DNA of 64,000 bases from a virus: positions 1 through 64,000 of the IMG/VR virus record IMGVR_UViG_3300025131_008220, one strand, 5' to 3'. Positions 39,725 through 47,544 of the stretch are shown here, in pieces. Positions within the stretch are counted from its first letter, which is position 1; the number at the start of each line of letters is the position of its first letter. The notes below the pieces were generated by a model. It did no database searches and was not told where the DNA came from. It was given only the letters and a program-made list of their open reading frames with translations. The position numbers and the translations under genes were made by a program.

Positions 39725-40118
39725 AGCAACAGACCTAGACGCCGGGTACGACCTATATTCAATCAAAGACGGAGTAGTCCCAGCAGGAAGCAGGAAAGTA
39801 GTAGGGACAGGAATAGCTATAGCCATTCCAAATAGCAGAAATGTTTTTGCTCCATCTTACTACGGAAGAATTGCCCCAAGATCAGGCCTCGCAGTAAAAA
39901 AAGGCATTGATGTGCTAGCGGGAGTTGTAGACGCAGGGTACAGAGGCGAAGTAGGGGTTGTCTTACAGAACCTTTCTGACGAAGACTTTATCTATAAAAA
40001 AGGAGACAGAGTAGCTCAGTTGATACTCGAACAGTGTAATACAATAGGCTGGGTCGAAGTAGAAGAGCTAGAAGATTCAACTAGATCCGATGGAGGCTAT
40101 GGGAGTACAGGTAATTAA
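39672..40118 (+). CDS. dut: dUTPase (dUTP diphosphatase)
   Basis: A 148-residue trimeric-type dUTPase with all five motifs: ATDLDAGYDLYS, PRSGLAVKKGI, GVVDAGYRGEVGVVLQN, GDRVAQLILE and RSDGGYGSTG (the C-terminal lid). It hydrolyses dUTP to dUMP. The long overlap with the deaminase gene means that the C-terminal 17 codons of the deaminase are read twice. Confidence 0.95.
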   Translation: MISVYIKKLEESAVTPTRATDLDAGYDLYSIKDGVVPAGSRKVVGTGIAIAIPNSRNVFAPSYYGRIAPRSGLAVKKGIDVLAGVVDAGYRGEVGVVLQNLSDEDFIYKKGDRVAQLILEQCNTIGWVEVEELEDSTRSDGGYGSTGN

Positions 40119-40452
40119 TCTAATAGCAGGCTCTCTGTCTGCTTGCGGGATTATGTTTTTATGGTTCGATACTAGTCTCGCCCTTGACTATCTAAAGCTA
40201 CTTAGGTTAGAAAAAAAATTTATAGAAGAATATGAAAAAGAGTTATTTGAAAATCCCGACATTAAGTTTTTGGAGTTTTCGTATTTTAAGAATCCCACCT
40301 TTTTCAATAAGCTCTTCTCCTGCCCTTACTGCCTTGGGTTTTGGGTGTCAGTATTTTGCACTATGATAGCAACACATAATATTTTTTTAATATTTGTTGG
40401 CTATATTTTTACCTTATCTTTTTATTTTATTTTTAAAAAATGGCAAAGTTAA
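40090..40452 (+). CDS. Membrane protein with CPYCLGFW motif (DUF1360-like)
   Basis: A 120-residue protein with an N-terminal membrane helix (VINLIAGSLSACGIMFLWF), a charged middle, FSCPYCLGFWVSVFCTMI and a C-terminal hydrophobic pair (FLIFVGYIFTLSFYFIF). The CxxCxGFW pattern is that of DUF1360-type small phage and plasmid membrane proteins. The start overlaps the dUTPase end; ATG 40099 is a possible alternative. The function is unknown. Confidence 0.65.
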   Translation: MEAMGVQVINLIAGSLSACGIMFLWFDTSLALDYLKLLRLEKKFIEEYEKELFENPDIKFLEFSYFKNPTFFNKLFSCPYCLGFWVSVFCTMIATHNIFLIFVGYIFTLSFYFIFKKWQS

Positions 40453-40745
40453 TAGTAGTTAAAGCCTGTACTGAATTTTGTTCTTTACTTTTAGCCAAGC
40501 CTCTGGTAATATTAGATATACCTCAACTGAAAGAGGTTTTAGAAAAGTGCCAAACTTCTAATAGAAGTTGCTGTAGCTCCGCTAAGGACAGTTTAAGAAA
40601 GATAGCCGAACAGGATATTTTTAAACTAATTAAAGAGTTCAGCAATAAAGAAGTCAAACTTTTCAGGAAACATCTTTTAGAAGGTTCTAAGTCAGACGGT
40701 ATTAATATTATATTCGAAAAAATAAGCAAAAACATCATTATATGA
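40440..40745 (+). CDS. Hypothetical Cys-containing protein
   Basis: A 101-residue unrecognised helical protein with CQTSNRSCCSSAKD in the middle. It overlaps its neighbours at both ends, including ATGA with the next gene. It is part of the nucleotide-metabolism operon by position only. Confidence 0.45.
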   Translation: MAKLIVVKACTEFCSLLLAKPLVILDIPQLKEVLEKCQTSNRSCCSSAKDSLRKIAEQDIFKLIKEFSNKEVKLFRKHLLEGSKSDGINIIFEKISKNIII

Positions 40746-40939
40746 TTACAGACACAGATCAGAACAAGGTTCTCGAAATACATAAGAGAATGATAGACAA
40801 GACCGTGAGAGTGTTAGAGTCGAACACTAGCTGGATTGGAAGAGTTGTTGACGTTATAGATACTCAAAACTTTTCCGTTCGTAGAAGCAAGGACTCTGCA
40901 GCTCAAACTGTAAATATGTTTAACATAAGGTCTTTATAA
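40742..40939 (+). CDS. Small hypothetical protein
   Basis: A 65-residue protein. KTVRVLESNTSWIGRVVDVIDTQNFSVRR suggests a small SH3-like beta barrel. The stop shares a base with the next ATG (TAATG). Not recognised. Confidence 0.45.
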   Translation: MITDTDQNKVLEIHKRMIDKTVRVLESNTSWIGRVVDVIDTQNFSVRRSKDSAAQTVNMFNIRSL

Positions 40940-41523
40940 TGGAAGAAATAAACACACCCCAACAAGCCGCCATGTTTGACCATATTCTCTTCGAAGCAGA
41001 CCTCCCTAGAAAAGGATTGCCTAACGAAATAAAAGAGATAGACATGTCTGACACAGAGTTTCAAACCACAGACCTGTCTAAAACCATGGACACTTGGTCT
41101 GTATCTAGCGCCGGAGAACTTTTCTTCCACGAGAGCGAGCCCTTCTTTGTCAAAGACGAGAACCACTCAATGGGGGGATACTTTAAAGAAAAGCACAAAG
41201 GTATAAAAAGGGAAGAAAAGACAAAGTCAATCCACTTTTATAACGTTTTTGAAGGAAAGGAAAAAGACTATTGGATTTCTTATGACGCTTTATTTAGAAA
41301 AGGCAACTTAGTATCTGTTGATTTAAATGAAGTAGAAGAAGTAGACCAAGAAACAAGGAAAGAAGCAAGAGCAAAAGCAAGGGAAATAGCAGAGAGCTTT
41401 AACAAAAAGATGAACAGAACCACCCACACCCTACTTAAGCCTATTAAGTTTTGCCTTGGTGTCTTTTTAATCTCCCTGCACTTTTGCGGAAGCAAGCTCT
41501 CGGAACTACACTCTAAGCTATGA
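40939..41523 (+). CDS. MFD-type phage protein, paralogue of 1278-1811
   Basis: A 194-residue protein. MFDHILFEADLPRKGLP, then FQTTDLSKTMDTWSVSSAGELFF, HFYNVFEGKEKDYWISYD and a basic C-terminus with a hydrophobic helix follow the same order as the product of 1278-1811. The role is unknown in both. The start shares a base with the preceding stop, and the stop overlaps the kinase ATG (ATGA). Confidence 0.65.
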   Translation: MEEINTPQQAAMFDHILFEADLPRKGLPNEIKEIDMSDTEFQTTDLSKTMDTWSVSSAGELFFHESEPFFVKDENHSMGGYFKEKHKGIKREEKTKSIHFYNVFEGKEKDYWISYDALFRKGNLVSVDLNEVEEVDQETRKEARAKAREIAESFNKKMNRTTHTLLKPIKFCLGVFLISLHFCGSKLSELHSKL

Positions 41524-42146
41524 TAGGACTAAGCGGAATAGCAGGATCTGGTAAGGATTTATTTTGTAAACTCCTTTTAAAAGAGATAAAAGGAACAAGG
41601 ATAGCTCTAGCAGACCCCTTAAAGGAAGAGACTAGAGGATTTATATTACAAAAATATGGAATAGATATTTTAAATTGCACCCTAGAACAAAAGAATAAAG
41701 TCAGAGATTTTTTGGTTTTCTATGGAGGGATAAAGAGATACGAATCTAAAGGAACGTACTGGACAGATAAAGCACAAAAGAAGATTGACGCATCTAAACA
41801 CATCTCCGTTGTCACTGATATACGCTACGCCGAATATGAGAACGACGAGATACATTGGATTAAAGCTACGAACAAAGGGGTCTTAGTTCATATTAGAAAA
41901 TATTGCGAAATAGAAACCTTTGGCCCTCATATGAAAAGAGTTTATTTTGATCCTCCTAACGAAGACGAAAGAAGAAGCGATCCTAAGCTCATGGAAAAAG
42001 CAGACTACTCCATTGAATGGCCCCACGTAGAGGACGCCACCCAAGAGGAAATTAAAGAAACGCTAGCCCCTTACGCAAAAGAATTTGCCGAATGGTACAA
42101 TAAAAAGAAAAATTATGAAGCAAGCAAAGCAAAACGCAGCAAGTAA
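41520..42146 (+). CDS. Deoxynucleoside monophosphate kinase
   Basis: A 208-residue P-loop kinase: MIGLSGIAGSGKDLFCKLL (Walker A), ALADPLKEETRGF, VVTDIRYAEYENDEI and the lid-like DERRSDP. It resembles phage T4/T5-type dNMP kinases that phosphorylate dNMPs to diphosphates. It fits with dCMP deaminase, dUTPase and ribonucleotide reductase as a phage dNTP supply set. Confidence 0.88.
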   Translation: MIGLSGIAGSGKDLFCKLLLKEIKGTRIALADPLKEETRGFILQKYGIDILNCTLEQKNKVRDFLVFYGGIKRYESKGTYWTDKAQKKIDASKHISVVTDIRYAEYENDEIHWIKATNKGVLVHIRKYCEIETFGPHMKRVYFDPPNEDERRSDPKLMEKADYSIEWPHVEDATQEEIKETLAPYAKEFAEWYNKKKNYEASKAKRSK

Positions 42147-42399
42147 ATGGTTTCCAGAAATAGAATGGTTATCTAATAATCTGGAAAAGTTCAACGCGGA
42201 TCACCTTAAATTAATAGTCCACGCTAAAGAAAAAGAAGCTATTGAGCCGAAATCAAACATCAGTAATATTTTGAGAAGCGCCGCAGCAGCGGGAATGATT
42301 GAGCCGATGGAATCTTATAGAAAATCAGACTGGAAAAACTCCACAAGAGTGCCGAGGCAATTCTGGAGAAAAGCAAAAAACAAAGTCAAAGGAAAATAA
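42115..42399 (+). CDS. Hypothetical basic protein
   Basis: A 94-residue unrecognised protein (ASKWFPEIEWLSNN; RSAAAAGMIEPMESY; a basic tail). The frame opens at 42085, but ATG 42115 near the kinase end is preferred. The N-terminal half could be a small helical DNA-binding domain; this is a guess. Confidence 0.45.
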   Translation: MKQAKQNAASKWFPEIEWLSNNLEKFNADHLKLIVHAKEKEAIEPKSNISNILRSAAAAGMIEPMESYRKSDWKNSTRVPRQFWRKAKNKVKGK

Positions 42400-42401
42400 T
42401 T

Positions 42402-42647
42402 ATGTTTTATAATGCATTAACAAAGAAGTACGAAGCGGAGGTTGAAGAATCCCTAGCTACACTCAAGGTGTATATGAGCAGGAGTGTTGGGATAGGCGAG
42501 CACTCAGACCTGTTAACAGAGTTGGATAAATATGTCTCAAAACTAGCGGCAGCAGAGGACAACTTAGAGTCACTAAAGAGACATAAAGGCACACTTACTG
42601 AGACGGAAAGTGAGACAGGCTTTGAGCCTCCCAGTCAAAGTTACTAA
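42402..42647 (+). CDS. Hypothetical coiled-coil protein
   Basis: An 81-residue protein, mostly a helical heptad pattern (LTELDKYVSKLAAAEDNLESL) with a Ser/Thr/Glu-rich tail. No known domain. It starts 2 bases after the previous stop. Confidence 0.45.
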   Translation: MFYNALTKKYEAEVEESLATLKVYMSRSVGIGEHSDLLTELDKYVSKLAAAEDNLESLKRHKGTLTETESETGFEPPSQSY

Positions 42648-42675
42648 AAACCTTAATGAATAAGCAAATTTTTAA

Positions 42676-42692
42676 TTGGCACGCTTGCTGCT
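42676..42692 (+). promoter_or_regulatory. Sigma-54-like promoter upstream of Hsp20
   Basis: TTGGCACGCTTGCTGCT has GG (42678-42679) and GC (42690-42691) separated by 10 bases, with one mismatch from TGGCACG-N4-TTGCW. The predicted start is 5 bases before the Hsp20 ATG. A sigma-70 reading (TTGGCA-17-TATATT) would start inside the gene and fits less well. Confidence 0.55.
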
Positions 42693-42707
42693 ATTATATA
42701 TATTAAC

Positions 42708-43112
42708 ATGAGTACATTAACATTAACAAATATGGGACTAAGAAACGTGTCGAATCTTTTCGATTATGTAAACAGCAGCCTCGAGGATGACTACAAAGAA
42801 TGGGCTAGCTCTTGGAAGGGCTGGAGCTCAGATAACAACACTCACTTTAACGAGGAAGAGGACGGGTATTCTTTTTATCTAGCCCTATCGGGCTTGACTA
42901 AAGAGGACGTAAAGATTAACGTAGTGGACGACTATATCAGCGTCCACGCCGAAGGAACCTCTGCAGGAAGAGAGGTTAATTACAAGAAGAGCTTTAGCAT
43001 TCCAACTAAAGCGGACAAAGAAACTCTAGAAGCAAAAATGGAAAACGGTATGCTGAGTATCACTATCAGTAAAAGGGAAAAGGACAAAAATAAGACTGTC
43101 GAAATAAAGTAG
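42708..43112 (+). CDS. Small heat shock protein (Hsp20/alpha-crystallin)
   Basis: A 134-residue alpha-crystallin-domain chaperone. It has a variable N-terminus, then HFNEEEDGYSFYLALSGLTKEDVKINVVDDYISVHAEG, YKKSFSIPTKADKETLEAKMENGMLSITI, and a short C-terminal tail with V-E-I. Hsp20 proteins bind unfolded proteins without ATP; phage versions are known to accompany virion production. It has its own promoter and terminator. Confidence 0.9.
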   Translation: MSTLTLTNMGLRNVSNLFDYVNSSLEDDYKEWASSWKGWSSDNNTHFNEEEDGYSFYLALSGLTKEDVKINVVDDYISVHAEGTSAGREVNYKKSFSIPTKADKETLEAKMENGMLSITISKREKDKNKTVEIK

Positions 43113-43141
43113 GCAAATAGCAACCGAATTTTAGCTTCTTT

Positions 43142-43172
43142 AAGCTGCTCATTTTTTTGGGCAGCTTTTTTT
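43142..43172 (+). terminator. Rho-independent terminator after Hsp20
   Basis: AAGCTGC stem pairing with GCAGCTT (7 bp), followed by a T run. It closes the Hsp20 unit. The next promoter starts 2 bases later. Confidence 0.85.
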
Positions 43173-43173
43173 G

Positions 43174-43202
43174 TTGACAAGCGCATAAGACTAAGGTATA
43201 AT
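43174..43202 (+). promoter_or_regulatory. Perfect sigma-70 consensus promoter (TTGACA-17-TATAAT)
   Basis: TTGACA (43174-43179), 17-bp spacer, TATAAT (43197-43202), 9 bases before the ATG at 43212. This is a near-leaderless arrangement. Confidence 0.85.
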
Positions 43203-43211
43203 TATTAAAGT

Positions 43212-43757
43212 ATGATTCAGTTCTATAAAGCAAACCCGAAGGTGTCAGGAACAGCCTGTTCTTTTTCTGTCAACCCTAAAGACAAGTCCGTATACGCCAG
43301 CTTAATTAAGCAGAAGAGTTGGGACGATAAAACGAAGACAGGTAGGTTTGATGCCGACAATAAGTGCATCACTAAGCTAAACACAATGGAGCTAGGCGCT
43401 CTAATCAACGCTATTGATACGAAGACAGACTGGTCAGCTTATCATGGAACTCAGACAAGAGCGACTAAGATGAATTTTTCCCCATACTCCCAAGGGGGCA
43501 ATGAAGGCTACAACTTCAGAGTAACCGCTGACTCTAAAGAAGACTCAGAAAAGAAATCCACCTTCTCGATGGGCTTTAGATACGGAGAAGCAGAGGTTCT
43601 GAAGAGATATTTTATCTTTTCTATGAACGCTATCTTCCAAGCCTCCCTTGAAGAGGTTCAGGCCTCACTAAGCGGAGCCAAGAAAGGCGGCTACAATAAG
43701 CCTCAAGCAGCCTCCGCGCCAAAAACAGAGGACTCGGACGAAGAGGTTGTTTGGTAA
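43212..43757 (+). CDS. Candidate ssDNA-binding protein with acidic tail
   Basis: A 181-residue protein. The core is beta-rich (FYKANPKVSGTACSFSV, NPKDKSVYASLIKQKSW, GYNFRVTADSKE, FSMGFRYGEAEVL) followed by a Gly/Ala/Pro linker and the acidic, aromatic C-terminus DSDEEVVW. An OB- or whirly-like domain plus an acidic tail ending in an aromatic residue is the standard plan of phage single-strand binding proteins. The fold is not confirmed. A strong early promoter supports a high-copy replication role. Confidence 0.55.
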   Translation: MIQFYKANPKVSGTACSFSVNPKDKSVYASLIKQKSWDDKTKTGRFDADNKCITKLNTMELGALINAIDTKTDWSAYHGTQTRATKMNFSPYSQGGNEGYNFRVTADSKEDSEKKSTFSMGFRYGEAEVLKRYFIFSMNAIFQASLEEVQASLSGAKKGGYNKPQAASAPKTEDSDEEVVW

Positions 43758-44391
43758 AATCTCCGTGATTGACGACTTTGATAAGAAGGTACCTTTTCTA
43801 AAGTCCGGCGCTCCAAACAGAGCGCCGTATTATTATCTTTTCTCCTTAGCTTACGCTAGGAACAAAGGATTGTGGCTAGAGTTTGGTACCCATGACGGCA
43901 CTACACTAAACCTAATAGCCGAAATAATGCATAAGTATGGGAAAGCAAAGACACCTATGTACGGTTTCGATTCTTTCGAGGGGCTACCGGAAGCGTGGGG
44001 GAGTAAAGCGAAGAAAGGCCACTTTAATAAACAGGGAAAAATGCCCAACGTTGCATGGGATAACATAAGAATAGTGAAAGGCTGGTTTAACGAGACTATA
44101 CCTAAGTTTTTAAAAATAGAAAAAGCAGATGTAGCTATGGTTCATATAGATAGTGACCTTTATATTTCAGCAAAAACAACCCTAGAAGGACTAAAAGAAA
44201 GGATAAAACCCGGGACAGTAATAATGTTTGACCAGTTCCATAACGGTAGCGGGCATTATCCAGAGTATAAAGAACACGAATACAAAGCTTGGAAAGAGTT
44301 TTCAGAAGAATATAAAGTAAAATACGACTGGATAGCTTATGTCAAAGACTCGCTACAAGCCTCATTAATAGTAAGGGACATCCAAGTTTGA
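43747..44391 (+). CDS. Class I methyltransferase (TylF-like)
   Basis: About 214 residues. WLEFGTHDGTTLNLIAEI is the SAM loop. MYGFDSFEGLPEAWGS, VHIDSDLYISAKTTLEGLKERI and IMFDQFHNG are typical of the TylF/macrocin O-methyltransferase family, which methylates sugars and glycosides. The start is uncertain: TTG 43747 overlaps the previous gene, and GTG 43765 is an alternative. It precedes a large glycosyltransferase and is coupled to it by TTGA. Confidence 0.8.
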   Translation: MFGKISVIDDFDKKVPFLKSGAPNRAPYYYLFSLAYARNKGLWLEFGTHDGTTLNLIAEIMHKYGKAKTPMYGFDSFEGLPEAWGSKAKKGHFNKQGKMPNVAWDNIRIVKGWFNETIPKFLKIEKADVAMVHIDSDLYISAKTTLEGLKERIKPGTVIMFDQFHNGSGHYPEYKEHEYKAWKEFSEEYKVKYDWIAYVKDSLQASLIVRDIQV

Positions 44392-46316
44392 GAAAAAAGA
44401 AGATTTTATTCCAAAGTGATTCTGCCCTAGCAAAGACAGGGTTTGGAAGAAACGCTAAAGAAGTTCTCTCGTACCTGTATGATACAGGTAAGTACGAGAT
44501 CTTTCACTATTGCTGTGGAACAACCAAAGGAGAGCCAGCCCTAGAGAGACCCCCTTGGAAGTGCATTGGGACCATGCCCAAGGACCAAAACCTACTGGTC
44601 AAACTAAACCAAGACCCAGAACAAGGAAGGGACGTCAACTACGGAGGATATTTCGTAAACGAAGTAATAAAAAAAGTCCAACCAGATGTTTTTATAGGTG
44701 CTCAAGACATATGGGGAGTAGAGTCATGCACTAAAAAAGAATGGTACGATAAAATAACCTCAGCCATATGGACAACCTTAGACTCTCTACCCCTTTACCC
44801 AAATGCAGTGAAGATAGCCCCTAAAATAAAAAACTTTTGGGTTTGGAGTAACTTTGCCGAAAAAGAATTCGCTAGGTTAGGTTATGGACACATAAAGACA
44901 CTACACGGAGCAATTAACCATAAAGATTTTTGCAGACTATCGGATGAAAAGAGAGCAGAGCTAAGAAAAAAATTTAAAATAGAAGAGGATGCTTTTGTTA
45001 TTGGGTTTGTTTTCAGGAACCAGTTAAGAAAATCTGTACCTAACCTGCTAGAAGGCTACGCTAAATGGAAAAAGATTGCGCGACTTGGGGACAAAAAGAA
45101 GTCTTATTTGCTGCTTCACACCCACTGGAAAGAAGGCTGGAATATCCATAGGCTATGTGAAGAATACGGCATAGACAAATCGGAAATATTAACTACTTAT
45201 ATTTGCAAGAACTGCAAAGAGTATTGGGTAAAGCCTTATTCTGGACACGGCTTACAATGCGAATCGTGCAAAACAAAAGACTCTCAGGTAACATGTCATG
45301 TCTCCATAGGTGTCGAAGAACCCCAACTCAACGAAGTGTACAATTTGATGGACACTTATTGTCACCCGTTTACCAGCGGTGGGCAAGAAATTCCTGTTCA
45401 AGAAGCCAAATTTACAGAGTTAATTACCTTAGTCACAAACTACAGTTGTGGAGAAGAGAGCTGCGAAAAAGGCTCAGGATCCCTTCCTCTCAAGTGGTCT
45501 GAATACAGAGAGCACGGCACTCAATTCAGAAAAGCTTCAACATGCCCAAACTCTATAGCTGAGAACCTAGATAAAGTATTCCACATGCCACTAGAGGAAA
45601 GGCTTAAAAAAGGCAAGAAGGCCAGAGACTGGGCTATCAGCAAATTTTCAACAGAAGTGACAGGCAAGTTTCTGGAAGACTTTATAGACTCCGCCCCTTA
45701 CGCTACCTTTGACTTCGATAAACTAGACTGGAAACCTAGAGACCCTAAAGCAAAAATTCCGGAGATACAAGATGACGCCGAATGGCTGATATATGCATAC
45801 AAGCATATATTAAATATGCAGGTAGATAGAGGAAATGACGGGCACAAATATTGGATGAACCAAATGGCCAATAAAACACCCAGAAAAAACATAGAAGACT
45901 TCTTTAGAAAAAAAGCTCAGGAAGAGAACCAACAGAACATACCTTTTAAAATAGAAGACTACCTAGATGAAGAGGACGAAGGTAAACGTATATTAGTAGT
46001 CATGCCCGGAAGCATAGGTGATGTGTTTTTAACTACTTCTATACTAGAGTCTATAGCAGAAACATACCCAAGCCCAAACTACAATATCTATTTTGCAACA
46101 GACCCCAAGTATTTTGAGGTAGTAGAAGGCAACGAGAACATATATAAAATAATCCCCTACAACCAGAAGATGGATGACCTGCTCTGGCTAGAAGGAAGAG
46201 GCGACCATAAAGGCTTTTTTGAAGTAGCCCTGCTACCTCACATAGGAACACAAAGAATGTTTAACTATCAACATAATGGTAAAGATAAGATAGCGTTAGA
46301 CCTTACTTGGAACTAG
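44388..46316 (+). CDS. Glycosyltransferase GT4 with zinc-ribbon insert and GT9-like start
   Basis: About 642 residues. The GT4 part begins LFQSDSALAKTGFGRNAKEVL. GFVFRNQLRKSVPNLLEGYAKWKK is the donor domain and HPFTSGGQEIPVQEAKF carries the conserved acidic loop. A zinc ribbon (CKNCKEYW...CESCKT, about 277-303) is inserted in it. From about residue 540 RILVVMPGSIGDVFLTTSILESI is a GT9/heptosyltransferase N-terminal half; the protein ends at DLTWN just where the C-half begins in the next ORF. The start is TTG 44388, coupled by TTGA. Confidence 0.75.
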   Translation: MRKKKILFQSDSALAKTGFGRNAKEVLSYLYDTGKYEIFHYCCGTTKGEPALERPPWKCIGTMPKDQNLLVKLNQDPEQGRDVNYGGYFVNEVIKKVQPDVFIGAQDIWGVESCTKKEWYDKITSAIWTTLDSLPLYPNAVKIAPKIKNFWVWSNFAEKEFARLGYGHIKTLHGAINHKDFCRLSDEKRAELRKKFKIEEDAFVIGFVFRNQLRKSVPNLLEGYAKWKKIARLGDKKKSYLLLHTHWKEGWNIHRLCEEYGIDKSEILTTYICKNCKEYWVKPYSGHGLQCESCKTKDSQVTCHVSIGVEEPQLNEVYNLMDTYCHPFTSGGQEIPVQEAKFTELITLVTNYSCGEESCEKGSGSLPLKWSEYREHGTQFRKASTCPNSIAENLDKVFHMPLEERLKKGKKARDWAISKFSTEVTGKFLEDFIDSAPYATFDFDKLDWKPRDPKAKIPEIQDDAEWLIYAYKHILNMQVDRGNDGHKYWMNQMANKTPRKNIEDFFRKKAQEENQQNIPFKIEDYLDEEDEGKRILVVMPGSIGDVFLTTSILESIAETYPSPNYNIYFATDPKYFEVVEGNENIYKIIPYNQKMDDLLWLEGRGDHKGFFEVALLPHIGTQRMFNYQHNGKDKIALDLTWN

Positions 46317-46318
46317 TT

Positions 46319-47530
46319 ATGCACTTAGTAGAACAATACGCACTCTCCTGCGGTGCAAAAATTACTCGGGCAAAGATAAGGGACAAGTACTGCCCCCTGC
46401 CAACAGATAGGTACATAACCTTCTCTCCTTTCTCTAAACCCTCAAAGAATTACGACTACTGGAAAGAAGTTTTAGCTATGGCTATTCCCCCTTTAAATCA
46501 ATTGAAGATAGACTTAGTCCAACTAGGAGAAAAGTCTGACCCAGCCTATGAAGGCTGTATCGACATGAGAGGCAAAACGTCTATAACACAAGCAGCCTAT
46601 TTAATTAAACGAGGAATAATGCACCTTGGCACAGACTCCTTTGCTACTCATATTGCCTCAGCATACGATAAGAAAATGATAAGCCTTTATTCCCATAGCC
46701 CCATTCAGAACTGCGGGCCATTCTGGTCTAAAAAGGCCGATATCATACTCTTGGAGTCAAACAGAAAAGGACTGAAGCATTCTTACGCTACAGAAGAGAA
46801 GCCTAAGACAATCAACACAATAGAGCCAGAGAAGGTGGCCTACTCTATCTTTAAAATGCTAGGCATAAGCACTAACATAAAACACAAGACTGTCCACATA
46901 GGTCCCAAATGGAACATGGAATTCCTTGAGGTTGTCCCGTCTGCAGTTGCAAAGTTTAGCCAAAAAGCACCGAAAGACAGGCACGTTATAAGAATGGACT
47001 ATCACTTCAATGAAGAAGTTATGATAGAGCAACTAAAGACTAACCCCGGCCTGATTGTCACAGACAAGCCCCTATCCTTAGACAAGTTAATAAAAGTAAA
47101 GGATCTAATAGATCAAGTTATTTATTTAATAGAGGATGATTCATTTGATGTTGAGTTCTCGAGGGGCTTAGACAGGGCAAATATTAAAAACTCAGTTTAT
47201 ACAAACTTAGAAGGAGAGTTTTTAAAAAAGCTTAAATATGATTTGTTAAACTTAAACAAACCCATAGCAACATTGGAGAAAAAGAGTAAAGAGTTAATAT
47301 ATAATCACGAAAAGTATGATGTAAAGAATCTAAAATTTAGAAGCCGCAAGTTTGTCATAGAGGGAGACAAGATATTCCCCGGGAAAGCAGCTTATTTTAA
47401 CAACGTAACAATAGATAATTTCAACGCAGATCCAATACCAATCATTAACAAAAAAGACTTTTGGGATGAAATGGATTTCTTTTGGATAACAGAAGATCAA
47501 AATCTATCCTTGACTCAGAAGGTAGTTTAG
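46319..47530 (+). CDS. GT9-like C-terminal half plus unknown domain
   Basis: About 403 residues. MHLVEQYALSCGAKI continues the GT9 reading of the preceding ORF. GTDSFATHIASAYDKKMISLYSHSP and NCGPFW are the heptosyltransferase donor-site segment. The C-terminal 200 residues (MDYHFNEEVMIEQLKTNPGLIV and later) are unfamiliar. The frame is open upstream to TTG 46307, overlapping the previous gene in the -1 frame. A split or frameshifted GT9 is likely. Reading starts at ATG 46319, 2 bases after the previous stop. Confidence 0.6.
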   Translation: MHLVEQYALSCGAKITRAKIRDKYCPLPTDRYITFSPFSKPSKNYDYWKEVLAMAIPPLNQLKIDLVQLGEKSDPAYEGCIDMRGKTSITQAAYLIKRGIMHLGTDSFATHIASAYDKKMISLYSHSPIQNCGPFWSKKADIILLESNRKGLKHSYATEEKPKTINTIEPEKVAYSIFKMLGISTNIKHKTVHIGPKWNMEFLEVVPSAVAKFSQKAPKDRHVIRMDYHFNEEVMIEQLKTNPGLIVTDKPLSLDKLIKVKDLIDQVIYLIEDDSFDVEFSRGLDRANIKNSVYTNLEGEFLKKLKYDLLNLNKPIATLEKKSKELIYNHEKYDVKNLKFRSRKFVIEGDKIFPGKAAYFNNVTIDNFNADPIPIINKKDFWDEMDFFWITEDQNLSLTQKVV

Positions 47531-47538
47531 GGTATCAT
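47510..47538 (+). promoter_or_regulatory. Sigma-70-type promoter (TTGACT-17-TATCAT)
   Basis: TTGACT (47510-47515), 17-bp spacer, TATCAT (47533-47538), 6 bases before the ATG at 47545, so the predicted mRNA is leaderless. The -35 lies inside the end of the preceding gene. Confidence 0.55.
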
Positions 47539-47544
47539 TAGTAT

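Noticed and set aside
46623-46650. TTGGCACAG...TTTGC as a third sigma-54 promoter
   Set aside because: The GG and GC are 13 bases apart instead of 10, and it lies inside a coding region.
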